A stretch of DNA of 64,000 bases from Castor canadensis (taxonomy: Eukaryota; Chordata; Mammalia; Rodentia; Castoridae), in NCBI RefSeq assembly GCF_047511655.1, contig NC_133400.1, positions 37,092,001-37,156,000 of the forward strand, written 5' to 3'. Made by a program: the position numbers and the translations under genes. Below are positions 49,901-54,200 of the stretch, one piece after another. The first letter of the stretch is position 1; each line of letters begins with the position of its first letter. The notes beneath the pieces were generated by a model. That model saw only the letters and a program-made list of their open reading frames with translations, had not been told where the DNA came from and ran no database searches.

Positions 49901-50750
49901 GTACCACTTCTGTTTATGGGCACACTTTCTCTTCAAGATTGTATCCAGCCTGCCAGAAATAAGGGAAGTTTCAATCCTGGCTCCCCAGGAGTTATTAGCT
50001 GCAAGTGCTGACTTTAAAGTTATGACTGCAATTTGAACTGGTCAGTTCAGGACACTTGACTGCTGGCATCTTCTGATCTCCCTAGGCCTCTGGCTTAGGA
50101 ACCACAGCTGTGAACTTTAGGTCCTAGGGTCACTTGTCAGGGCAGGGGTCACTTCATTCTGAGCCCTAACTGCTCAATTGAACTTTGTGGCCCAGGTTGT
50201 CTCCCTCAACTTCTGTCACATAGCTCAGAATCTGAGCTGCGGCTCAGAATCAGTGTGTAATGTAAAAGGAGCATATGACATGGGGCAACAAGCAGTCGCC
50301 AGATCTCTAGAGCCGGATTTTAGTCATATCTAAAACTGCAGCGCTGTTTTCTCAGAAGAAAACACTTTTGGAGAAACTCCCTTTCCGAAGGATGTCGCAG
50401 CCTGATTTCTAGGGGCAACCAAGGGAAGTAAGGTTGCTGCTACCTACTGAGGGGAAAAACCGGATAAGTTGGGTGGATACACCTAATTATTAAGGCGGTG
50501 GATGGGAAGAAAGGGAGACATCAGGCGCAAGGCCAGATCCACCGCCTGCCTTCTGGGGAGAAACTCGCGGGACACAGGCTCATTCCCACGACCCGCACCA
50601 GCCCCCCGCCAACTTGGTTGGAGGGAGGCACCACCCACAGTGTGGGAGTAAGGGCGGCGCCCCATCAGTCAAACCTGAGCGCTTGGTCCGAGCTCTTCGC
50701 TCCAAGACCTTCCAGCTCACTTCAGCCATGAGCCCTGCCGCCCCAGCCAT
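2081..50750 (-). CDS. PHKB: PHKB, phosphorylase kinase regulatory subunit beta (5' part, 5 coding exons)
   Basis: PHKB is the large regulatory beta subunit of the cytosolic (alpha-beta-gamma-delta)4 phosphorylase kinase, which activates glycogen phosphorylase in response to Ca2+ and PKA. Loss in humans causes glycogen storage disease IXb (family knowledge). Coding pieces are 50750-50675, 12923-12834, 10565-10427, 8429-8330 and 2188-2081. Every intron is GT-AG, and the lengths 76, 90, 139, 100 and 108 bp join in one open frame of 171 residues. The peptide matches the mammalian PHKB N terminus almost residue for residue ([46 protein letters not shown]) and covers the start of the glucoamylase-like (GH15-type) domain. 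The full protein is about 1,090 residues, so most of the gene lies left of the window. Intron 1 is 37.8 kb. The gene shares a bidirectional promoter with ITFG1. Confidence 0.97.
2318..2570 (-). repeat. Unnamed repeat family A, copy 1
   Basis: On the minus strand it contains 'caggtcctgtctgattgg', 'ggaaaaatgagacctgttg' and 'tatattgtaagaacttttgt' in the same order as the plus-strand copy at 62785-63115. A short piece is at 36756-36850 and another minus copy at 56070-56150. The ending 'gtcacgatataccccc' marks the probable 3' side. The repeat was found by comparing copies within the window, and the family name is unknown to me. Confidence 0.55.
3307..3522 (-). mobile_element. MER5A-like hAT-Charlie DNA transposon relic
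   Basis: The right end is the reverse complement of 'cagtactgtccagaagtac...gatggaaatgctctg', and the left end has 'gtccaaaatgatagccacta'. Both match the MER5A non-autonomous hAT family, with the central 'gaggaactgaatttttaatt' in reverse complement. It is an ancient eutherian element. Confidence 0.75.
4290..5036 (-). mobile_element. Probable L1 5' UTR fragment
   Basis: Read from 5036 downward it starts 'gcaaaatggtagattagaag', the style of an L1 5' end, and continues with GC-richer sequence unlike its surroundings. Short open frames here do not resemble proteins. It could instead be an LTR. The assignment is tentative. Confidence 0.4.
5637..5832 (+). mobile_element. B1-ID compound SINE
   Basis: A B1-like left unit ('gcatggtggttcacagttgtaatctcagctactc') is followed by an A-rich linker and an ID-like right unit ('actgggggagtgactaaagtggtagagcac...'). 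It is diverged and lies in the PHKB intron between exons 4 and 5. Confidence 0.8.
6900..7130 (+). mobile_element. MIR-like relic
   Basis: The 'cctgcattttacagatgaaaaaatatcgaggtacatagaagttaactaatttgtc' region matches the MIR core-SINE consensus region (CCCATTTTACAGATGAGGAA). It is ancient and diverged. Confidence 0.65.
7145..7800 (+). repeat. Possible ancient LTR-like repeat
   Basis: The 'cataataaaccatagg' signal followed by 'gaattatcaaacctggcggtggtcttaggg' recalls the 3' end of an old mammalian LTR-type repeat. The boundaries and family are unclear. Confidence 0.25.
8330..8429 (-). CDS. PHKB: PHKB exon 4
   Basis: This 100-bp exon has acceptor ctctcacccag (AG at 8431-8430) and donor AAG|GTAAAAC (GT at 8329-8328). 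It completes Arg102 and encodes [20 protein letters not shown] and [13 protein letters not shown], ending exactly on a codon boundary at residue 135. It matches mammalian PHKB with AA for the human SA after LEH. Confidence 0.96.
9826..9860 (+). repeat. Short AT and CA microsatellites
   Basis: A 'tatatatag'/'atatatatag' run is followed by a 'cacacacacag' run. Confidence 0.8.
10427..10565 (-). CDS. PHKB: PHKB exon 3
   Basis: This 139-bp exon has acceptor cattgtag (AG at 10567-10566) and donor AG|GTAAGC (GT at 10426-10425). It encodes residues 56-101 plus two bases of Arg102: [20 protein letters not shown], then a [11 protein letters not shown] stretch and [14 protein letters not shown]. This is part of the (alpha/alpha)6 glucoamylase-like fold conserved between PHKA and PHKB. 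Small substitutions relative to human (LLT for LLL, QN for QS, IHD for IQD) are conservative. Confidence 0.96.
11655..11761 (-). mobile_element. B1-like SINE
   Basis: The plus strand shows 'gagacaaagtctcactatgt' and ends 'gtgtgccactatgaccagct'. This is the reverse complement of a 7SL-derived B1 unit, 3' end to 5' end. Confidence 0.8.
12004..12085 (-). mobile_element. ID-like SINE
   Basis: 'gcagtattggggtttgaactcaggactttgtacttgctaggcagatgctctacc' is the reverse complement of the tRNA-like ID head (box B 'gttcaaacccc', box A region 'ggtagagcatctgc'). A T-rich tail lies to its left. Confidence 0.8.
12834..12923 (-). CDS. PHKB: PHKB exon 2 (common to both start isoforms)
   Basis: This 90-bp exon follows a pyrimidine-rich acceptor (tttttttag at 12932-12924) and ends at ATTG|GTAAGC. 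It completes the Gly codon from either upstream exon, then encodes [20 protein letters not shown] and DKLDHYYRI plus the first base of Val56. This is essentially identical to the mammalian PHKB segment entering the glucoamylase-like domain. Confidence 0.96.
12924..14590. other. Intronic sequence without recognised features
   Basis: AT-rich sequence upstream (in PHKB sense) of exon 2. I see only a GA microsatellite near its right end, no repeat I can name and no coding signal. Confidence 0.6.
14374..14404 (+). repeat. (GA)n microsatellite
   Basis: About 30 bp of nearly pure AG repeat, preceded by a short GT run. Confidence 0.95.
16053..17270 (+). pseudogene. L1 ORF1 remnant
   Basis: ORF1 encodes the trimeric RNA-binding chaperone of L1 (family knowledge). 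Here it is split into at least three frames. 16053-16280 is the N-terminal Glu/Lys/Asn-rich coiled coil. A shifted stretch holds [20 protein letters not shown]. 16504-16758 is the RRM region ending [10 protein letters not shown]. 16920-17270 is the C-terminal domain with LYPAKLSF and [16 protein letters not shown]. Broken frames mean no functional product. Confidence 0.88.
17230..20890 (+). pseudogene. L1 ORF2 remnant with endonuclease deletion
   Basis: ORF2 encodes an APE-type endonuclease followed by a reverse transcriptase (family knowledge). The first about 90 endonuclease residues (17230-17511) are followed directly by the region starting [15 protein letters not shown]. The central 100 or so residues, with several catalytic positions, are therefore missing. 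A SINE sits at about 17726-17825. The RT block is open at 18782-19144, and the FADD motif at 19171-19182 is in a different frame. C-terminal pieces lie at 20138-20891. It is not functional. Confidence 0.88.
17726..17825 (+). mobile_element. ID-like SINE inserted in L1 ORF2
   Basis: 'ggctggaggagtggctcaag' carries box A, and 'gagttcaaaccccagtacc' carries box B of a tRNA-derived ID SINE. An AAT/AAC-rich tail follows. On both sides lies related L1 ORF2 sequence ending 'agttcctggaag', so part of ORF2 appears twice around the insertion. Confidence 0.85.
21264..21326 (+). repeat. G-rich tract of an L1 3' UTR
   Basis: Several runs of three or more G within about 60 bp, ending 'gagaaatgaccc'. The same tract occurs in three other L1 3' ends in the window. 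G-quadruplex potential is inferred. Confidence 0.8.
21654..21848 (+). mobile_element. B1-ID compound SINE
   Basis: A B1-like unit ('ctggctcacacctataatcctagctacttgg') leads through a linker to an ID-like unit ('gggcttggaagtatggctcaagtg'), ending in an A-rich tail. Confidence 0.8.
22052..22098 (+). mobile_element. SINE 3' end with poly(A)
   Basis: A short 'taccaaccccagtactgcc' fragment followed by 18 A, the end of an ID-type SINE. Confidence 0.55.
22858..22906 (+). repeat. TG/TA microsatellite
   Basis: Alternating 'tatgtatgtgtgtgtatatatatgtgtgtgtat'. Confidence 0.85.
22995..23135 (-). mobile_element. Two partial ID-like SINEs
   Basis: 'ttggcagagttcagggcattgtacttactaagcaaacactcccacttgagcc' and, after a TTTG spacer, 'ggtgggactggggtttgaactcagggcttc' are both reverse complements of the ID head. 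Confidence 0.7.
23190..23395 (-). mobile_element. B1-ID compound SINE
   Basis: On the plus strand an inverted ID part ('ggagattgaacccagggcctc') is followed by an inverted B1 part ('gggataggatcttgctaact...cctcccaactagctgggatgacaggatgagc'). Confidence 0.75.
23767..23998 (-). pseudogene. 7SK snRNA retropseudogene (3'-truncated)
   Basis: Read from 23998 downward the sequence follows 7SK RNA from its 5' end: 'gatgtgagggcgatttggtt', 'gcgacatctgtcacctcatt', 'gatcaccagggttgattcg', then the 'tccccaatagaggaggacca' region, stopping at 'tccaaacaagc'. About 232 nt of the ~331-nt RNA is present. The first GAUC motif is mutated (GATT), while the second is intact. A perfect 13-bp target-site duplication (ttgacacttgaaa) lies at 23754-23766 and 23999-24011. 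There is no poly(A) tail. 7SK normally sequesters P-TEFb through HEXIM. This copy lacks the 3' domain and its own promoter, so it is a pseudogene. Confidence 0.92.
24012..25440. other. Intronic sequence without recognised features
   Basis: AT-rich, no open frame of note, no repeat I can name. Confidence 0.55.
25444..25520 (+). repeat. 16-bp palindrome and (CA)n microsatellite
   Basis: The perfect palindrome gctaaaagcttttagc (25444-25459) is followed by about 25 CA units (25469-25520, with one early CG interruption). Confidence 0.95.
25567..25657 (-). mobile_element. ID-like SINE
   Basis: 'gtactagagtttgaactcaggaccttgcattactaggcaaacactgtacctctacc' is an inverted ID head ending 'gagccatgctcatagccct'. 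Confidence 0.75.
26130..26270 (+). mobile_element. MIR 3' end relic
   Basis: 'ggtgcctggcacatagtggg' then 'tgcttaataaatatttattgagc' is the conserved MIR 3' end. The block 'cttaataaata' recurs immediately after. Confidence 0.7.
27068..27192 (-). mobile_element. B1-like SINE
   Basis: An inverted 7SL-derived unit: 'cttcccaagtactgagattacaggagtgtcccaccatactcagct', with 'agtctcaatttgaagcccaaggtggcc' to its left. Confidence 0.75.
27390..27778 (+). repeat. Unnamed LTR-like repeat family B, copy 1
   Basis: It starts 'ctatagttaggatctgggat', passes 'gaggtggagcttagcagaag' and 'aaactgtaagccaaaataaa', and ends 'gatattttatcacagaaacagaaacctaattaac'. An inverted copy lies at 62212-62590. The AATAAA near the end and the general form suggest a mammalian MaLR-type solo LTR, but I do not assign a name. 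It lies antisense to PHKB. Confidence 0.5.
28115..28350 (+). mobile_element. MIR relic
   Basis: The sequence resembles MIR from 'ggttttcaaaacagaaagaactgggatac' through 'ctcatctgaaaagtaggggaaatgaccttacctcacaggtagttgtgag' to 'gcaattagcacagtgcat'. The order and wording are those of the MIR consensus. Confidence 0.8.
29130..29215 (+). mobile_element. Ancient L1 3' end fragment
   Basis: 'acacattacacatcatatacatgtattgagttatcacactgtaccccataaatttatgcacaatta' matches the terminal 3' UTR of old L1M-type elements. Confidence 0.75.
29216..31540. other. Intronic sequence without recognised features
   Basis: AT-rich with scattered short open frames on the minus strand that do not resemble proteins. No repeat I can name. 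Confidence 0.5.
31545..31735 (+). mobile_element. MIR-like relic
   Basis: 'gagtatttatcatgtgcagagtattatgatag' leads to 'gagttatccaaggtcacactgctagcaaatc', a MIR-like order. It is interrupted by a local 'aaagattaaagattga' repetition. Confidence 0.65.
33815..33912 (+). mobile_element. ID-like SINE inside old L1
   Basis: 'agctggcagagtggcacaag' then 'gccctgagttcaactatcag' and a poly(A) tail. The flanking motifs 'tctaaaat' and 'cctaaaat' may be the remains of a target-site duplication. Confidence 0.75.
34402..34768 (+). mobile_element. Younger L1 3' end nested in the old L1
   Basis: An 11-bp duplication, aagtttgtgca, brackets it at 34391-34401 and 34769-34779. Inside are a short piece of ORF2 end (matching 'gaccaaaaatcctatgttct' of the L1 at 20.86 kb), a deletion, then 'ctttaaagcgacacaggcc' onward through the G-rich 3' UTR and 'gtatgcacatatgaataaat' tail. 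The host L1 frame resumes exactly after the second repeat. Confidence 0.88.
34946..36760 (+). mobile_element. L1 fragment: ORF2 start to RT
   Basis: It begins just upstream of ORF2 ('agcaggaatcaccacatac') with [11 protein letters not shown] and [11 protein letters not shown] of the endonuclease, and runs through KLEIKTRTQ-type and RT-entry sequence to [20 protein letters not shown]. Many stops and indels. It stops within the RT, where family-A repeat and SINE sequence follow. It follows, rather than precedes, a late ORF2 fragment. Confidence 0.83.
36756..36850 (+). repeat. Repeat family A fragment, copy 2
   Basis: 'tatattcatgtatgaaaatggaacaatcagacctgttgaaactgtt' and 'aaaggggactaaaggagaaag' match segments of the copies at 2318-2570 and 62785-63115. 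Confidence 0.5.
36850..36910 (+). mobile_element. ID-like SINE 3' part
   Basis: 'ggtatgaggccctgagttcaaaccccaatgctacc' followed by an A-rich tail, truncated on the left. Confidence 0.7.
37022..38161 (-). mobile_element. 5'-truncated L1, minus strand, with target-site duplication
   Basis: From the right it reads ORF2 C-terminal coding ([60 protein letters not shown]), then the 3' UTR with a C-rich (G-rich on minus) tract at 37071-37116 and a T run at the left end. A 12-bp duplication, aaaagggctcaa, lies at 36992-37003 and 38163-38174. The open frames are better preserved than in neighbouring L1 copies, so it is among the youngest here. It is in the same orientation as PHKB. Confidence 0.92.
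38715..39022 (+). mobile_element. B1-B1-ID compound SINE (three units)
   Basis: The first B1-like unit is at 'ggccaggtacagtggtttatacctgaaatcccagctactc', the second at 'agctgggcatgctgatatgtgccagtgatcccagctacatgg', and the ID unit at 'gggttgggggtatggctcaac', ending in an AAAC-rich tail. Confidence 0.85.
39560..39740 (+). mobile_element. B1-ID compound SINE
   Basis: A B1-like unit ('cagccaggcgcaggtgactt...') is followed by 'agggctgatggagtggcttaaggtgaagaccctgagtttaag', an ID unit lacking the middle, and a poly(A)-like end. A similar 'gaactgtcctacag' lies on both sides (39550 and 39745), the likely target-site duplication. Confidence 0.85.
39893..39921 (+). repeat. (TG)n microsatellite
   Basis: About 14 TG units, directly followed by an inverted B1-like fragment. 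Confidence 0.95.
39918..39985 (-). mobile_element. B1-like fragment
   Basis: 'taacccagaatggactcaaacttacaatcttcctgcctca' is an inverted piece of a B1 unit. Confidence 0.55.
40190..40507 (+). mobile_element. B1-B1-ID compound SINE with target-site duplication
   Basis: Two B1-like units ('ggcaggcgtggtgtggtagc...' and 'agccaggtggggtggtacat...') and an ID unit ('gggctggggggtgtggctcaag', 'gagttcaaacccc'). A 9-bp aagattctc flanks it at 40181-40189 and 40508-40516. Confidence 0.88.
40835..41262 (+). mobile_element. B1-B1-B1-ID compound SINE (four units)
   Basis: Three consecutive B1-like units begin near 'gatgctagtggctcatgcat', 'tagctgggtgcaatagtaca' and 'ctttgctggtggtgcatatc'. They are followed by an ID unit ('gggctggaggcatgtggctcaagg') and poly(A). 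Confidence 0.82.
41957..42042 (+). repeat. TA/TATG-rich low-complexity tract
   Basis: Runs of 'tatatatata' with CATA variants. Confidence 0.9.
42095..42320 (-). mobile_element. L2-like relic
   Basis: 'cagcttaaatgtcatgtgcagagaagtcttccttgaagtcccc' resembles the reverse complement of the L2 segment with 'gaggtgacatttgagctgag'. It is diverged. Confidence 0.5.
42600..43215 (+). mobile_element. Old L1 ORF2 fragments
   Basis: Translations with stops show [12 protein letters not shown] and [17 protein letters not shown], pieces of L1 ORF2 that are not adjacent in the intact protein, so an internal deletion has occurred. Confidence 0.7.
43330..43565 (+). mobile_element. MIR relic
   Basis: It follows the MIR order: 'cagtgcttaagagcaaagga', 'tatcctacctctattgttcactaacttagtgac', 'aaattgttgtgagatttaaatg', then 'cataataaatactcaataaa'. 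Confidence 0.85.
43590..43790 (+). mobile_element. Second MIR-like relic
   Basis: 'attatttcattttcacaaaaaattg' and 'taataaggaaagttagatacaaaagcagttcacatagtttg' fit the MIR family. Confidence 0.6.
43860..44640 (+). mobile_element. L2 3' part
   Basis: Successive L2-like blocks: 'ttctgggtcctagggataaaacaaggaac', 'gaggggtcacttaaattggataggttgaaa', 'ggaggaaagcgataagatctgacttacat' and 'ggagaaaagattgtaatgaagcaag'. An (AT)n run and an A run interrupt it near 43961-43999. Confidence 0.7.
43972..43999 (+). repeat. (AT)n microsatellite
   Basis: About 14 AT units preceded by an A run. Confidence 0.95.
45590..45785 (+). mobile_element. MIR-like relic
   Basis: 'cttgtttaatctcacaataatctctctagataggttttattacccacatttttag' then 'aaggtcaaacaggtagtaaacaacagagccc' match MIR. 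Confidence 0.7.
45786..48481. other. Repeat-poor intronic sequence
   Basis: AT-rich with no repeat, coding region or RNA gene that I can identify, leading up to the alternative PHKB exon. In PHKB sense it lies downstream of that exon. Confidence 0.5.
48482..48576 (-). CDS. PHKB: PHKB alternative 5' exon with its own start codon
   Basis: The ATG at 48536-48534 opens [18 protein letters not shown] plus one base, then a strong CTG|GTAAGT donor (GT at 48481-48480). This matches the alternative N terminus described for mammalian PHKB (MACSPDAVVS...), and the phase (one base of a Gly codon) is exactly that of exon 1, so it joins exon 2 in frame. Upstream is a candidate acceptor (ttgctgtag, AG at 48578-48577), giving a 95-bp internal exon. 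If exon 1 is spliced to it, the frame meets TAG at the second codon, so translation would have to begin at the internal ATG. The upstream boundary is uncertain: another AG lies 5 bases further in, or the exon could be a first exon with its own promoter. Only 48482-48536 is coding. Confidence 0.85.
48577..50474. other. Repeat-poor region between alternative exon and CpG island
   Basis: In PHKB sense this is intron between exon 1 and the alternative exon. 48600-48790 is an even TAAT/ATTA-rich stretch without repeats. 49765-49775 is an 11-G run. From about 50040 GC content rises toward the CpG island. No gene is seen. Confidence 0.5.
49765..49775 (+). repeat. G11 homopolymer
   Basis: An uninterrupted run of 11 G within an AT-rich area. 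Confidence 0.95.
50675..50750 (-). CDS. PHKB: PHKB coding exon 1 (canonical start)
   Basis: Reading down from 50750 the sequence gives [19 protein letters not shown] followed by ARTKRS, the known canonical N terminus of mammalian PHKB. It ends one base into a glycine codon at a CAG|GTTTGA donor (GT at 50674-50673). The start context is weak (TTG before ATG, G after). A second in-frame ATG at codon 8 (50729-50727) also has a poor context, so either could initiate. From memory, human has Thr at residue 8. The exon lies inside the CpG island. The 5' untranslated extent and transcription start cannot be fixed from sequence. Confidence 0.96.
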
Positions 50751-50853
50751 CAAGCCCAGTCAGCCTCCTAAACCACCGCCCCCAGAGCCGCCCGTCAGCA
50801 TCGCCGGCCAGGCCCCGCCCCCCCCCTTGCGACACTGTCGGGAGGTGCGCGGG

Positions 50854-50862
50854 CCGGAAGTG
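50854..50862 (+). promoter_or_regulatory. ETS/GABP-type site CCGGAAGTG
   Basis: CCGGAAGTG is an exact match to the ETS-family/GABPA core that is enriched in bidirectional CpG-island promoters. It lies 104 bp from the PHKB start codon and about 205 bp from the ITFG1 start codon. Occupancy is inference. Confidence 0.55.
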
Positions 50863-51066
50863 ACCACGAGGGCGGGTCCCCCCGCACGCTCCTCCACCGC
50901 CTTGCTGTCATCAGAGGGTCAGTCCGAAGAGAGAGTGAGGTGGGAGCCTGCGACTGCACGTACGCCCTCCACGGCTGAGTGTGTTCTCCGTCCTCTGGCC
51001 GCGCGCTGCTTTGCGGCTACCGTCAAGCGCGGCGCTGGGCCGGCGGGCGGGGGCCGAGGGGCTGCC

Positions 51067-51274
51067 ATGGCGGCGGCGGGCCGGCTGCCGAGCTCCTGGG
51101 CGCTGCTGGCGCCGCTCCTTGTGGGGCTCGCACTGCTGGGAGTCGCGCCGGCCCCGGCGCTGGCGCTGCACAACGTCACTGCCGAGCTCTTTGGGGCCGA
51201 GGCCTGGGGCACCCTGGCGGCCTTCGGGGATCTCAACTCCGACAAGCAGACGGACCTCTTCGTGCTGCGGGAAA
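51067..51274 (+). CDS. ITFG1: ITFG1 exon 1 (signal peptide and first FG-GAP motif)
   Basis: The start ATG sits in an excellent context (GCTGCCATGG). The exon encodes MAAAGRLPSSWALLAPLLVG, a hydrophobic leader, then LHNVTAELFGAEAWGTLAAF and GDLNSDKQTDLFVLRE. It ends in GAAA at a GTCAGT donor, one base into Arg70. The frame is also open upstream to 50614, but that stretch is CpG-island sequence overlapping the opposite promoter. The conserved start, Kozak context and leader make 51067 the start. Confidence 0.96.
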
Positions 51275-54200
51275 GTCAGTGTTTGCCCTCTCTCCGCTGT
51301 CCGTGTGCCCCTCCCGGTGTATCCCACACCCCTGTCCCACTGACCGGTCCGCTTGCATTTCTCAGTCCCTCTCTCCCAGCCCTGTGGCCCTTTCTTTTCT
51401 TTTCTTTTTTTTTTAAATCTCCAGCATCCTTGACAGCTTGCCCGTTTTCTCCATTTTTCCAATCACAGGTCCTGACCCGACCAGCCCACGGTCTGACCTG
51501 TAAGACCTGCAACACCTCGCAAGTTTTTGTTTTTTTCCCCCGAGAAGCCCGTGGCCTTCAATCCCACTCCTCCCGCATGTAATCACCTGCCTCTTAAAGT
51601 CCTTCCTGATTCCCAGGAGTCTTTGTAGCTGGCCTTTGCATTAGCTCTCGAGGTCCCTTCAGTTCTCTTCTGCATTACTTCAGTCTTCCTTCCCCTTTGA
51701 TGCAACGGGAAAAGGTGCAGCCTGTTTCTTCTCATAGACGACTTCTCTTTGCCTCCCCATTTTCCTGATTAGTTCACCACTGCTTTTGTCAGGGTCCCAG
51801 TTTTCTTTGAAGCTACAGTGTTCTCCCAAGTCCTCAAACACTCCACAGCTCACAGTAGCGTTTTTTAGAGACTATTGGTAAACCCAGTAATTCCTCGGGG
51901 GAAACATTGCCATACCACAGGCTCTAGCTCTGCTTCATCACGAGCTGCCTAGTCTTTGGTGTACACCCGACCCTTCCTCACCTTGATCACTTTCATAGTG
52001 TTCTGTGTATTTGCTTCCTTTGCCAACTTGTTGCTTGAACCATCATTGCTAATTCTGGGTTAAATCTCAGTGCTGACAATGGGAATGGGGTGGGGGGGAT
52101 GATCTTGGCATTCTTGAGTACCCACAAAAGTAGGTGTTCCTTAAAGTCGACGCCATGAGGAAGTTAAGAGCTGATAAAGAGCTTGAGGACAGGATCCTGA
52201 CCCCAGATTTTGGGGCCCTTTCCAGGACCCTAGAGCCTCTTGTGGTCCCTGATATTTTTCCTATCTTTGTATGACTTTATATTGCAAGAAGGGTCTGTAC
52301 TGCCAAACCTGGAGCCACTCTATCCAAAGTGCATACAGAGACTCTCCTTGACTTTAAAAATGGCCAGGGTGTAATTAGACAGCTTTTAAGAGTCTGTCCC
52401 AGTGAATGCTAATTGAGCTCTGAAAATCCATCAGTTTGGGAGATAAGAGTTCCATAGAAGCCACAGGAAGAGGGTCTTGAAGGATTCAGCTGTTCTTGCT
52501 TACTTGTATGATGTCCTTGTTACTTGTCAGACACTAGGGTATGAGGTTATGTGTATGATGAACTGGACTACCATCCAGGGGCAGCACAGTTGAGTTGACA
52601 TACAGTACAGTATAGTATGGGGGGGGATTCATTTGTTTTTGTGATCACATGAATTGAGTCCATGGCTTCACACATGCTACAGTATAGTATAGTTTTAACA
52701 TGTGTTCCTTATATGGTTCTTTTATATCAACCAGTCTGACTCTTGGCAGATTCCTTTGACTTCAGTTTGTCTTGGTGAACTCTGTTTTTCCAGGGTTATC
52801 CTTTCTCTCCTGCTCTGAACTTTGAATTTGTGCTAGACTGTTAGGTCCTATTCCATTAGATTAATATGACTGTGCTTGAGAGGGCAGATGAGTTAGAATA
52901 AAATGAAAGGTTTTTTTTTTTTTCTTGAGAATAATAACGACAAAGCTTGTAAGCACTGACTGGATGTCAGAAAACATTTTTCTGATACCATTTATTTACT
53001 TCTTGTAGGAAATGATTTAACCATCTTTTTGGCAGACCAGAATGCTCCCTATTTCAAACCCAAAGTAAAGGTGTCCTTGAAGTAAGTACAAACGTTTATT
53101 TTTGTAAAGCATTAATAATTAGTGTAATATGGATTTGCAATAGCTGGCTGGATTGTTTTTGAAATCAGTCTTAATTACCTGAGGTGTTGTGACACAAAAC
53201 TCTTAGTTATGAGATATGAGTAGAAAGTAATTTGTTAGGAAAAGTAATGAAAGTACCAAAGTTTAAAAGCAACTTCCTTTTAAATAAATAAATTTCAGTG
53301 GATTCAGGTCTGTTTCTGTATAAATGACTTTCATTTCCTTGCACTATAATATGCTTTCTTGAATGTGTTGGGAATTGTTCCTCATCCAGAGTATGCACTT
53401 GGAAGCAGATCATTATGTTAACCATGTTTTCCATGTAAGGAAGAGGTCAATGAGCTCTGTCCTAATTTTTGGTTGACCTATAGATGATGAGTTTTTAAGG
53501 TTAATTTTGAAGGAATTCAAGTCAAGCTCTTGAAATTATCTGAGTATTTAAAGTGCTGTTCAAATAATAATAACTCTTGTTTTTCTTTGGTGTGGTTGAC
53601 ATTGCATGAAACAGTGATTCCCAATGAGATCCAACATAACTTTGAAACTACAAGTAGCAAGGGTTGAGTGCTGTCTAAATTAAAAGAGGAAGAGATGGAT
53701 CAGTGCAAGCCAAAGTAGGAGCCTTTAGAGAGTGAATTTTGAATGCCACAATAGCACTAGTAAAACTTAGGGATGGGTGTTCAAGTTTGGGGTCACAGCA
53801 TTTGCAAGAGATGGCAGTAAAAACAGCATGTTGTAAATAGGGGAGCAGAAAGCTTTGCCTGATGCTTTGGAGAGGTATGGTCTGGGAAGAAGAGATCAGA
53901 GTAGACTAGGAGTCTTCATAAATATCAGAAAGAGTTTGAACTCAACCCCATGAGAAGAGGGGAGTCATTACAGTTCTTATGCAAAGAAGAAATTATGAAA
54001 ATAGTATTTTAATTTGATTTACTTGTTATCCATATACAGCACAAATTGGTATGTAGATTAGGGACTGCTTAGGGAGCTATCTTAAAAAAAAAACTCTACT
54101 TGGGCTAATTAGTGAAAAGATTCTACAGTATGTGAAAACACATGTTAAAAAAAAGCCTTGAATTAGAACATTGAGGCAGACAGAGTGGTGCACATCTCTA

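Larger units (their letters stand above)
12924..50674 (-). other. PHKB: PHKB intron 1 (37.8 kb)
   Basis: This is the intron between coding exon 1 and exon 2, interrupted by the alternative 5' exon at 48482-48576. It holds most of the repeats listed here: the long L1, the L1 cluster at 33.7-38.2 kb, compound SINEs, MIR and L2 relics and the 7SK pseudogene. Apart from the alternative exon I see no coding sequence with sense. All longer open frames are L1 fragments or antisense of repeats. Confidence 0.9.
50480..51330. promoter_or_regulatory. CpG-island bidirectional promoter of PHKB (-) and ITFG1 (+)
   Basis: This is the only GC- and CpG-rich block of the window. It separates two divergent start codons (50750 on minus, 51067 on plus) by 316 bp. 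There is no TATA box at a useful distance on either strand. Visible elements are an ETS/GABP-type CCGGAAGTG (50854-50862), GC boxes (GGCCCCGCCC at 50811-50820 and GGGCGGG around 50870-50876), and a GCCATGGCGGC block over the ITFG1 start. This is the usual architecture of housekeeping head-to-head pairs. Transcription start sites are inferred to lie between 50750 and 51067 but cannot be placed. Confidence 0.9.

Noticed and set aside
50911..51462. Minus-strand open frames of 183 and 108 codons over ITFG1 exon 1
   Set aside because: They are antisense shadows of a GC-rich exon and its intron, with Arg/Ala/Pro-rich composition, no family match and no splice logic.
50614..51582. Long plus-strand open frame of 322 codons that includes ITFG1 exon 1
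   Set aside because: The part before 51067 is CpG-island sequence with few stops by composition and overlaps PHKB exon 1. The part after 51274 is read-through into intron 1 past a good donor. Only 51067-51274 is coding.
52600..52700. Repeated 'acagtatagta' blocks around a G run in ITFG1 intron 1, considered as a mobile element
   Set aside because: Only about 11 bases match, with no element-like sequence between and no known family ends.
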